Made by a program: the position numbers and the translations under genes
Notes under the pieces: model-generated
The model's database searches: none
What the model was told of the DNA's origin: nothing
The model's input: the letters and a program-made list of their open reading frames with translations, nothing else
Part shown: piece by piece, positions 1 to 4,890 of the stretch
How positions within the stretch are numbered: the stretch's first letter is position 1
Layout of the letters: every line of letters starts with the position of its first letter
From: Treponema sp.
Lineage (GTDB): Bacteria; Spirochaetota; Spirochaetia; Treponematales; Breznakiellaceae
Reading direction: 5' to 3'
Length of the DNA stretch: 5,075 nt
Assembly (NCBI GenBank): GCA_031278025.1
Contig: JAITLF010000398.1
Location: 1-5,075 of the forward strand

Positions 1-22
1 TGAGAACTGTTTTGCCAACTAT

Positions 23-658
23 TTAGGTAAACGCATATGGGGATATCCCCCGAAGTTCCGGGGATATCCCCGCGCTCCGTGGGGCGCTGCCCGGTACCGG
101 CGGGGTGCGGGGCAGCGCCCCGCCGGGACCGGGCAGCGCCCCCCGGACCCCCCGGCAGGGGTCCGGGGGCGGAGCCCCGGAGGGAGCGAGCAGAGGCCCG
201 CGGGGTCCCCGGCACCGGCTGCACCCCAACACATGCACGTGGGGATGGCCGGACTTGTTAAACATCCGGGCAAAGAGAAATTCATCGCTGTTCAGCGGCG
301 CCCCGCAGACCGGACATTTCCGCTTTCCGGTCCGCCGTCCTTCAAGACAATAGATGCATCCTTCAATATGCATAAGCCTGCCCTGACCGTTCCCCGGATC
401 AGGAAAGGCCGATGATTTTACGAGTTCGCCCTGGGGCAGAAAGAGGCCGCAGACCGGGCAGCATCGGGGCGAACCTGCGCCGCCTTCCTGGCGGGCGCCG
501 GTCTTTGATTCTTCACACCGCGCTTTACACGGGCGCTTCCGTGAACCGCCGCCGTTTCCGGCCTCCTGGTTCCCTATTCGGAAAAACAAGGTGGCCCCAA
601 GCCACAGAAGAACAAGGCCGGTGAGGATAAAGACAAGTAATTGAAGCAGTGAGTCCAC
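23..658 (-). CDS. Membrane-anchored double zinc-ribbon protein with repeat-derived C-terminal tail
   Basis: I do not recognise a named family. The predicted 211-residue protein starts with one hydrophobic segment (about residues 4-26, ending LWLGATLFF). A basic, glycine-rich linker follows. Then come two similar zinc ribbons: CPVC at 67-70 paired with CIYC at 101-104, and CPVC at 115-118 paired with CSRC at 146-149. Each closing pair is preceded by a His-rich stretch (LMHIEGC, VHVLGC), so the two modules look like a tandem duplication. Basic residues after the membrane segment suggest the ribbons face the cytoplasm. I chose the GTG at 658 because AGGAGA lies 9 bases upstream; an ATG at 679 (MTRRHATVD...) lacks a ribosome binding site. 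Residues after about 150 are encoded by a GC-rich palindromic repeat and are rich in Pro, Gly, Ala and Arg, so the original stop codon may have been lost. Divergent from rsmI, 49 bp apart. Role unknown; metal or nucleic acid binding is only inferred. Confidence 0.72.
   Translation of the reverse strand: MDSLLQLLVFILTGLVLLWLGATLFFRIGNQEAGNGGGSRKRPCKARCEESKTGARQEGGAGSPRCCPVCGLFLPQGELVKSSAFPDPGNGQGRLMHIEGCIYCLEGRRTGKRKCPVCGAPLNSDEFLFARMFNKSGHPHVHVLGCSRCRGPRGPLLAPSGAPPPDPCRGVRGALPGPGGALPRTPPVPGSAPRSAGISPELRGISPYAFT
39..226. repeat. GC-rich cluster of palindromes (REP-like element)
   Basis: The stretch is almost pure G+C and built from inverted repeats. GGGGATATCCCC occurs at 39-50 and 60-71, and together they form a 33-bp near-perfect palindrome with one mismatched pair. 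GGGCGCTGCCC-type arms at 81-92 pair with 110-121, enclosing a perfect CCGGTACCGG (91-100). GGGCAGCGCCCC is repeated at 110-121 and 131-142. CCCCCGGACCCC (140-151) pairs perfectly with 158-169 over a 6-base loop. GGGGC at 166-170 can pair with GCCCC at 174-178, and GGGGTCCCC sits at 202-210. No stop codon occurs in any of the six frames across the element. It supplies the C-terminal tail of the minus-strand zinc-ribbon gene. It resembles dispersed REP or Rickettsia-type palindromic elements, but whether it recurs elsewhere in the genome cannot be seen here. The right boundary is approximate. Confidence 0.75.
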
Positions 659-672
659 CGTAGCATGTCTCC

Positions 673-701
673 TAGTCATACTGTTTTTAGCCAGGTATAC
701 T
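673..701 (+). promoter_or_regulatory. Candidate promoter of rsmI (leaderless layout)
   Basis: TAGTCA (673-678, four of six matches to TTGACA) is followed after 17 bases by TATACT (696-701). The expected transcription start, seven bases after the -10 box, is the G of the rsmI GTG at 708. This agrees with the absence of a proper ribosome binding site. The only purine cluster, AGG at 693-695, is 12 bases from the start codon. Confidence 0.5.
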
Positions 702-707
702 CTACCG

Positions 708-1382
708 GTGGCAACTTTGTATATTATCGGCACTCCCATAGGGAACCTGGGCGATATCACCTTTCGGGCTGTGGAAATCTTGAAAACGGTGGAGCTTGTA
801 GCCTGCGAAGATACCCGCCGGACCCTCAAGCTCCTCACCCACCTGGGGATACGGGTTAGGCTGCTCTCCTGCCGGGCGCAAAACGAGGTGGCCGCGGCGG
901 GAGCGGTGATTGAAGCCCTGGATTTGGGCAAGAACGCGGCCTACGCCAGCGATGCCGGAACCCCGGCGGTGAGCGATCCTGGGGCCGTGCTGGTACGGCG
1001 GGTTGCGGAGGCGGGACATACGGTTATCCCCATACCGGGGCCGTCGGCTTTTGCCGCGCTGGTTAGTGTGGCCGGGGGCATGGACAAACGCATCCTTTTC
1101 GAAGGTTTCTTGTCTCCCAAGGCGGGACGCCGCCGCACCCGGTTGAAGGAGCTTTTGGCGCTGGATGCGGCGTTTGTGGTGTACGAATCTCCCTTCCGTA
1201 TACTCACGTTTTTGGGGGATTTGGCCGAATTTGATGATGGACGGTATGTTTGTGTTGGACGAGAGATGACTAAGATGCATGAGGAATACTTTCGGGGTTC
1301 TGCGGCTGAAATTCAGGAAATTTTGGCGGCGAAACCCAAATGCCAGGGAGAATTTTCGATTTATGTATCTGGAAAAAAGTGA
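708..1382 (+). CDS. rsmI: 16S rRNA (cytidine1402-2'-O)-methyltransferase RsmI, short form
   Basis: RsmI uses S-adenosylmethionine to methylate the ribose of C1402 in the decoding centre of 16S rRNA. The 224-residue product has the family signatures in order: GTPIGNLGD (8-16), EDTR (34-37), SDAGTPAVSDPG (81-92), PIPGPSA (108-114), FEGFLSPK (131-138), YESPFR (159-164), GREMTKMHEE (184-193) and GEFSIYVSG (214-222). The start is a GTG; no earlier in-frame start is attractive and the family normally begins right before the LYIIGTPIGN segment. Two oddities are visible. The usual His-containing stretch after the EDTR motif reads SCRAQNE (54-60). The protein also ends just after the methylase core, whereas many homologues such as the E. 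coli one (about 286 residues) carry some 50-60 more C-terminal residues. It is not an obvious frameshift, because an AT-rich spacer with a promoter follows directly. Family assignment is secure. Confidence 0.96.
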   Translation: MATLYIIGTPIGNLGDITFRAVEILKTVELVACEDTRRTLKLLTHLGIRVRLLSCRAQNEVAAAGAVIEALDLGKNAAYASDAGTPAVSDPGAVLVRRVAEAGHTVIPIPGPSAFAALVSVAGGMDKRILFEGFLSPKAGRRRTRLKELLALDAAFVVYESPFRILTFLGDLAEFDDGRYVCVGREMTKMHEEYFRGSAAEIQEILAAKPKCQGEFSIYVSGKK

Positions 1383-1404
1383 TAATACTGTTTAAACTAT
1401 TATC
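1381..1404. repeat. AT-rich inverted repeat after rsmI
   Basis: GATAATA (1381-1387) is complemented by TATTATC (1398-1404) around a 10-base centre. It overlaps the rsmI stop codon and the -35 part of the flgM promoter. It has no T-run, so a terminator is unlikely; an operator is possible. Confidence 0.35.
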
Positions 1405-1420
1405 ACCAACACGCCGATAT
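1393..1420 (+). promoter_or_regulatory. Sigma-28 (FliA) type promoter of flgM
   Basis: TAAA (1393-1396) and GCCGATAT (1413-1420) are separated by 16 bases. This closely matches the established sigma-28 consensus TAAA-N15-GCCGATAA. Transcription would start near 1427, leaving a leader of about 16 bases that contains the flgM ribosome binding site. It sits directly in front of the anti-sigma-28 gene, which strongly supports the reading. Confidence 0.8.
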
Positions 1421-1442
1421 TAGTGATAGGTAGGAAATAAAT

Positions 1443-1727
1443 ATGACGATTAATGGAATAGGTCCTATAGAGTCCCTCCCGCCCAATAAAAAAGCCGGGC
1501 AGAGCGGCCGTGTTAATCAGACCGCTGAGGGTGATTCCATATCTCTTTCATCGGAAGCCCTAAAGAAGGGTGAACTGTATCAAGCCTTTGAACTCATAGC
1601 GGCGGCTCCCGATGTACGAATGGATCGTATTGAGGAACTCAAGCACAAAATTAATGACCCTGCATACATAAACGAGGCGATAGTTAGCGCCACTGCCGAC
1701 AAATTGATGGATGTTTTTGGTCTGTAA
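1443..1727 (+). CDS. flgM: Anti-sigma-28 factor FlgM
   Basis: FlgM binds sigma-28 (FliA) in the cytoplasm and blocks late flagellar transcription until it is exported through the finished hook-basal body. The 94-residue product has the usual size. It begins MTING, typical of the short N-terminal FlgM motif, followed by a polar flexible region and the DSISLSSEA block (31-39) that matches the D-I-ISS-A pattern of the family. The C-terminal half carries the sigma-binding helices: VRMDRIEELKHKI (58-70), then DPAYINEA (72-79) and a final amphipathic helix. The ATG has a good ribosome binding site (AGGA at 1432-1435, seven bases before). A sigma-28 promoter lies just upstream, so FlgM should be made with the late genes it restrains, a negative feedback loop known in enterics. 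No other flagellar gene is in the window; the neighbours are housekeeping genes. Confidence 0.88.
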   Translation: MTINGIGPIESLPPNKKAGQSGRVNQTAEGDSISLSSEALKKGELYQAFELIAAAPDVRMDRIEELKHKINDPAYINEAIVSATADKLMDVFGL

Positions 1728-1767
1728 TAGCGATTCGGCTTTTGCCACATTATGTATTTTTGATAAT

Positions 1768-1822
1768 CTCCATTTTATAAGCTACGGGAATTGTCTCGTC
1801 TTTATTGTATATAAAAATGGAG
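1768..1822 (+). other. Nested inverted repeat in the metK upstream region
   Basis: CTCCATTTTATA (1768-1779) pairs with 1810-1822 with one bulged A. The 30-base loop contains a second hairpin, CGGGA (1785-1789) with TCTCG (1794-1798), around a 4-base loop. It lacks a 3' T-run, so it does not look like a classical terminator for flgM. It lies about 120 bases before the metK start and could be a leader RNA structure or an operator. I could not match it to SAM-I, SAM-II or SMK riboswitch signatures. Confidence 0.4.
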
Positions 1823-1839
1823 CGGGATTTTGGAACACC

Positions 1840-1854
1840 TGTATAAGCTATACA
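1840..1854. repeat. Small dyad TGTATA-AGC-TATACA
   Basis: Perfect 6-bp arms (1840-1845 and 1849-1854) surround AGC in the flgM-metK spacer. The core TATAAGCTA is also present at 1776-1784. It could be an operator, but no clear sigma-70 promoter for metK is visible to place it against. Confidence 0.3.
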
Positions 1855-1942
1855 TACCCGAATGAAATTGAGTAGACTTGCGCTGTATTTAGGTTACATA
1901 CCTACCCCCTGTTTAGTTATTTTCTGAAAAAGGAGCTGTACT

Positions 1943-3112
1943 ATGGAACAACGTCATTATTTTTTTACTTCTGAATCTGTAGGAGAGGGCCATCCCGATA
2001 AACTCTGCGATCAGATTTCCGATGCTATCTTGGATGCCTGCCTGAAAGATGACCCCAAAAGCCGGGTTGCCTGTGAGACTTTTGCTTCTACCGCCATGGT
2101 GCTTATAGGCGGGGAGATAACCACTCAAACCTTCGTGGATTTTCAGGGCGTGGTTCGGGAGGTAGCTCAGGAAGTAGGGTATACGGATCCTGCATATGGG
2201 TTGGATTACCAGTCTATGGCGGTGCTGGACATGATTCACAGTCAGTCTCCGGACATCAGCCAGGGGGTTTCCGGGACGGGACTGGACGAATTCAAGGGAC
2301 AGCAGGGCGCGGGCGACCAGGGGATGATGTTCGGCTTTGCCTGTAACGAAACCCCGGAACTCATGCCCCTGCCCATCACCTTGGCCCATAAGATTCTTAT
2401 CAGGGCGTCGGAGGCGCGGAAGGCGAAAACGATTTCCTGGCTTAGGCCCGATGCCAAAAGTCAGGTTACGGTGGAATACGAAGGCCACAAGCCCCTGCGT
2501 ATAGACGCGGTGGTCGTATCCCAACAGCATGACGACGGCGTTCCCTATGAGGAGATCAGGAACACCGTGATCAGTCAAATCATCAAACCCATCCTGGAGC
2601 CTACGGGACTTTTGGATGATAAGACCAAATACTTCATTAATCCCACCGGCCGGTTTGTGGTGGGCGGTCCCTTTGGGGATACGGGGCTTACCGGACGGAA
2701 GATCATCGTGGACACCTACGGCGGGATGGGCCGGCACGGGGGCGGCGCTTTTTCCGGCAAAGACCCTACCAAAGTAGACCGGTCCGCCGCCTACATAGCC
2801 CGGTATGTCGCCAAGAATATCGTCTCCGCCCAACTGGCGGAACGTTGCGAGGTGGAACTGGCCTACGCTATCGGGGTGCCTTTCCCGGTTTCGGTCATGG
2901 TAGACACCTTTGGGACCGCCGCGGTCCCGGAATCCCGCCTGTCGGAGGCGGTTGCCAAAGTTTTTGACCTGACTCCGGCGGGGATCATCACCGCCCTGGA
3001 TCTGCGCCGCCCGATTTACCGGAAAACCGCCGCCTACGGTCACTTTGGCCGGCCCGAATTCCCCTGGGAAAAAACCGATAAGGCGGAGGAATTGAAAAAA
3101 GCGATAGGCTGA
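1943..3112 (+). CDS. metK: S-adenosylmethionine synthetase (methionine adenosyltransferase)
   Basis: MetK makes S-adenosylmethionine from methionine and ATP, releasing phosphate and pyrophosphate; it is cytoplasmic and normally tetrameric. The 389-residue product has full family length. It shows the ATP-binding GEGHPDK segment (14-20), the signature hexapeptide GAGDQG (122-127), QQHDD (194-198), [17 protein letters not shown] (232-248), the glycine-rich [16 protein letters not shown] (267-282) and the closing [18 protein letters not shown] (353-370) followed by FPWEKTD. Nothing appears broken. The ATG is supported by AGGAG at 1931-1935, seven bases upstream, and by the normal N-terminal spacing to the HPDK motif. 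A 215-bp AT-rich spacer with inverted repeats separates it from flgM, so it probably has its own promoter, although I could not identify one with confidence. Its product is the methyl donor for RsmI upstream. Codons are AT-richer in the first 60 or so codons than later. Confidence 0.98.
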   Translation: MEQRHYFFTSESVGEGHPDKLCDQISDAILDACLKDDPKSRVACETFASTAMVLIGGEITTQTFVDFQGVVREVAQEVGYTDPAYGLDYQSMAVLDMIHSQSPDISQGVSGTGLDEFKGQQGAGDQGMMFGFACNETPELMPLPITLAHKILIRASEARKAKTISWLRPDAKSQVTVEYEGHKPLRIDAVVVSQQHDDGVPYEEIRNTVISQIIKPILEPTGLLDDKTKYFINPTGRFVVGGPFGDTGLTGRKIIVDTYGGMGRHGGGAFSGKDPTKVDRSAAYIARYVAKNIVSAQLAERCEVELAYAIGVPFPVSVMVDTFGTAAVPESRLSEAVAKVFDLTPAGIITALDLRRPIYRKTAAYGHFGRPEFPWEKTDKAEELKKAIG

Positions 3113-3187
3113 AGATAGGCATGGCTCTCCGGGGAGCCGGTGGGACTTTGCGTACGTCGTATGAAGAAATGCGTGATTTTATGTTCA

Positions 3188-3200
3188 GGGGCAACGCCCC
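3188..3200. repeat. GC hairpin in the metK-arfB spacer
   Basis: GGGGC-AAC-GCCCC forms a 5-bp hairpin with a 3-base loop. A second hairpin, GGCTCTCCGGGGAGCC, lies earlier in the same spacer at 3124-3139. Neither is followed by a T-run, so they are not convincing terminators, and metK and arfB may be co-transcribed. Confidence 0.35.
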
Positions 3201-3224
3201 ACAAATCCCTGGATAACGGAAATA

Positions 3225-3638
3225 ATGAATGAAGATATGATCCGGCAATACATCCGGGAAGCCGCCGGAATTACCTGTTCCCGGTCCGGCGGCCCCGGCG
3301 GGCAGAATGTGAATAAGGTCAATTCCAAAGTTACCCTGCGTATCCGCCTTGACAACCTGCCGGCCCTTACGGATGCGGAACGGTCCCGCCTTAGAGAAGT
3401 CCTGGCGAGCCGCCTTACCGGCGAGGGCGAAATCGTCCTTGCCGCCGATGAAGAGCGGTCCCAACTGACCAACCGGGAGCGCGCATTTGCGCGCCTTGAA
3501 TCCCTCATCATAAACGCCGCCCGTCTTCCCAAACGCCGCCGGCCCACCGCGCCGTCACGGGCGGCACGGGAAAAGCGGCTCCAGGCCAAGCGCCTCCGGA
3601 GTCTGAAAAAAGCGGAGCGCCGTCCGGACTTTGAATAA
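3225..3638 (+). CDS. arfB: Alternative ribosome-rescue factor / peptidyl-tRNA hydrolase ArfB
   Basis: ArfB (YaeJ, ICT1 family) enters ribosomes stalled on mRNAs without a stop codon and hydrolyses the peptidyl-tRNA with a release-factor-like GGQ loop. The 137-residue product matches the family in size (E. coli about 140). It carries SRSGGPGGQNVNK (19-31) with the catalytic GGQ at 25-27, then the beta-sheet segment VNSKVTLRIRL. It ends in a strongly basic tail (about 103-133, KRRRPTAPSRAAREKR and following) of the kind that fits in the empty mRNA channel. The tail distinguishes it from true release factors, which also have codon-recognition domains that are absent here. The ATG at 3225 has only a weak GGA four bases upstream; an internal ATG at 3237 (MIRQYIREAAG) is an alternative start. 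It lies 112 bp after metK on the same strand. Family call is firm; exact start less so. Confidence 0.93.
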   Translation: MNEDMIRQYIREAAGITCSRSGGPGGQNVNKVNSKVTLRIRLDNLPALTDAERSRLREVLASRLTGEGEIVLAADEERSQLTNRERAFARLESLIINAARLPKRRRPTAPSRAAREKRLQAKRLRSLKKAERRPDFE

Positions 3639-3640
3639 CG

Positions 3641-3659
3641 GCGCCGGTGCCATCGGCGC
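3641..3659 (+). terminator. Weak candidate terminator after arfB
   Basis: GCGCCG (3641-3646) pairs with CGGCGC (3654-3659) over a 7-base loop, three bases after the arfB stop. Only a mixed pyrimidine stretch (CCCTTCTT) follows rather than a T-run, so termination efficiency is doubtful. Confidence 0.35.
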
Positions 3660-3701
3660 GTCCCTTCTTGCGATAAATTAACAAATTTTTTCATTTTCCC
3701 C

Positions 3702-3730
3702 TTTACAAAGGGAGGAAGGTATGTTATTGT
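3702..3730 (+). promoter_or_regulatory. Extended -10 promoter of the candidate small RNA
   Basis: TTTACA (3702-3707, five of six matches) is followed after 17 bases by TATTGT (3725-3730), with TG at 3722-3723 giving an extended -10. A start near 3737 is expected. The -35 box lies inside a perfect dyad, CCCTTT-AC-AAAGGG (3699-3712), which could be an operator. TATATT at 3731-3736, also preceded by TG, is an alternative -10 box. A dyad with 7-bp arms around AGC (3731-3747) overlaps the expected start site. Confidence 0.55.
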
Positions 3731-3736
3731 TATATT

Positions 3737-3910
3737 AAGCTAATATAGTTAGCACAGACTAATTAAAGGGGCTTAAGCGCTCTTTTCTGCGGGGACTGTT
3801 TCAACCTCTCTCGCAGCCCCCGCGTTCATAAGGGTATTTAAAAACCCCTTCCGTTCTTAATCCGGCTGGATATCAAAAAGCGTCACCCAGCATCCAGCCG
3901 GATTTCTTTT
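3737..3910 (+). ncRNA. Candidate small RNA of unknown class
   Basis: A promoter at 3702-3730 and a strong terminator at 3859-3910 bracket about 170 bases with no meaningful reading frame and no protein gene ahead on that strand. Visible stems are GCTAA/TTAGC (3739-3743 with 3749-3753), AAGGGG/CCCCTT (3766-3771 with 3845-3850) and GCGGGG/CCCCGC (3789-3794 with 3818-3823). The last competes with CTGCG/CGCAG (3787-3791 with 3812-3816). The size would fit a 6S-like RNA, but I do not recognise 6S, SRP, tmRNA or RNase P signatures, and the ends do not form a closing stem. The alternative is a degenerate leader or attenuator left without its gene. The exact ends are inferred from promoter and terminator positions. 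Confidence 0.45.
3859..3910 (+). terminator. Rho-independent terminator (possibly bidirectional)
   Basis: AATCCGGCTGGAT (3859-3871) pairs perfectly over 13 bp with 3892-3904 and is followed on the plus strand by TTCTTTT. The loop of 20 bases is unusually long. In the other direction the stem lies 27 bp past the stop of the minus-strand acyltransferase gene, where only a short T-poor tail follows. It therefore works best for plus-strand RNA and perhaps also ends the acyltransferase mRNA. Confidence 0.78.
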
Positions 3911-3930
3911 CACCGCTCACCGCGGCTCTG

Positions 3931-4821
3931 TTATGGATTTACCCGCCAAGAGGACTTTTCCCGCTCCGGTTCCAGGGCGCGGTGCATATCTTCCAGGATG
4001 CGCATAATCGCGTCCGCCGTGGCCTGCTTCTTGTCTTCCGCACCGGCGGCTTCGACCCGGACTTTTTCTCTGAACCCGGCGCAGGAGAGGACAGGTCCGG
4101 CGGTCATGCGGACCACATCGCGGCTGACAAAGTCGTCCATCATGGCGCCCTGGCGGACATGAAGCACTTCGCCGTTTATCGCGACCGGGCACATATAATC
4201 AAAAGACTTGATATAGGAATCAATCTCCCGCACTCCCCGTTTGGTGCTGAGATCCCAGGGCCGATACCGGGTGCCGGAAGGAAATACCAGGATAAGTTTG
4301 CCCTTTGTCTTGATATCGAGCAGGGTTTTCATGGCCCGCCGGTTAATTGAATTACAGCGGATTATTTCGTCCCGGTCCTTTACGGCATCCAGGCCCATAA
4401 GGGAACGGCTGGGATAGATGACAATGCGGGTAAACGCCGCAGTAAACGCGGCCACCGCCGGACTCTCTTCGTTCAACTTCATGCCGGCTATGGCAACCAC
4501 GGCATCGGCAATCGCCGTTCCCCGTTCCCCCGCTTTGCGCAACAGGTAAGAAAAGATGGGCAGATCCAGGTTGCTATAATGTTCTAAAAGCAGAAGGCAG
4601 GATTTTCCCGACGTCGCTTTGGTATACGCATCTTCAAGGTACTCAAATCCGCCCAGCCCGGAACCCGGAAGCAGCAAGGTATCCGACATCTTGTCCATCA
4701 AGGGCAAGATTGCCGGTACCCCGTGTTGATATACAGTATGTTCGGTTATTTTCCCAAAGGAACTGGAAATTTGCAGGGCCTGAACGACCTGATCTTTGAA
4801 TACGTCATTCAATGTTTCCAT
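3931..4821 (-). CDS. Glycerolipid acyltransferase (PlsC/GPAT family)
   Basis: Members transfer a fatty acyl group to glycerol-3-phosphate or lysophosphatidic acid, the first steps of phospholipid synthesis. The 296-residue product has the catalytic HX4D box HYSNLD (81-86), the second block IVIYPSRS (133-140) and the third block VFPSGTRYRPWD (179-190), followed by PVAINGE. The third block has Ser where typical PlsC proteins have Glu (FPEGTR). PSG-R-RP is closer to the soluble chloroplast-type glycerol-3-phosphate acyltransferases, so the acceptor cannot be fixed from sequence. There is no clear transmembrane helix, only hydrophobic stretches around the active site, so a soluble or peripheral enzyme is likely. 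I chose the ATG at 4821 rather than the in-frame TTG at 4857, because that TTG is the first part of a TTGACA promoter box. It has no good ribosome binding site and may be leaderless. An unidentified gene lies 69 bp upstream on the same strand. Confidence 0.85.
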   Translation of the reverse strand: METLNDVFKDQVVQALQISSSFGKITEHTVYQHGVPAILPLMDKMSDTLLLPGSGLGGFEYLEDAYTKATSGKSCLLLLEHYSNLDLPIFSYLLRKAGERGTAIADAVVAIAGMKLNEESPAVAAFTAAFTRIVIYPSRSLMGLDAVKDRDEIIRCNSINRRAMKTLLDIKTKGKLILVFPSGTRYRPWDLSTKRGVREIDSYIKSFDYMCPVAINGEVLHVRQGAMMDDFVSRDVVRMTAGPVLSCAGFREKVRVEAAGAEDKKQATADAIMRILEDMHRALEPEREKSSWRVNP

Positions 4822-4827
4822 AGAGGC

Positions 4828-4857
4828 AGTATACCTTTGCGGTGAATCACCTGTCAA
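4828..4857 (-). promoter_or_regulatory. Sigma-70 promoter of the acyltransferase gene with palindrome in the spacer
   Basis: On the minus strand, TTGACA (4857-4852) and TATACT (4833-4828) are 18 bases apart, with ten or more of twelve consensus bases matched. The expected start, seven bases on, is the A of the ATG at 4821. The spacer contains the perfect 11-bp palindrome GGTGATTCACC (4841-4851), placed where a bound regulator would block polymerase. Confidence 0.7.
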
Positions 4858-4890
4858 TGAAAAGAAGTGGGCGGACAGGAATTCAAAGTA

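Noticed and set aside
39..226. CRISPR array or tRNA/rRNA fragment in the repeat region
   Set aside because: The units are palindromes of 12-33 bp with no unique spacers and no cloverleaf; they fit a REP-like cluster.
2..415. Plus-strand frame open from the left edge through the repeat to 415
   Set aside because: Most of it is the GC-rich element and the antisense of the zinc ribbons; a gene tail entering from the left is possible but cannot be shown.
659..931. N-terminal extension of the zinc-ribbon frame up to 931 on the minus strand
   Set aside because: It is antisense to the conserved start of rsmI, and a GTG with AGGAGA at 668-673 gives a natural start at 658 just before the membrane helix.
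1728..1942. Known SAM riboswitch or clear sigma-70 promoter before metK
   Set aside because: I found no SAM-I/II/III signature, and the TTG-type boxes present (e.g. 1868, 1878) lack a well-spaced -10 box.
1913..3043. 376-codon minus-strand frame opposite metK
   Set aside because: Metk is full length with all motifs on the plus strand; the opposite frame is a GC-driven shadow.
3185..3694. 169-codon minus-strand frame opposite arfB
   Set aside because: It is Arg/Ser-rich mirror translation of the arfB coding strand with no recognisable domain; arfB has its GGQ motif and basic tail.
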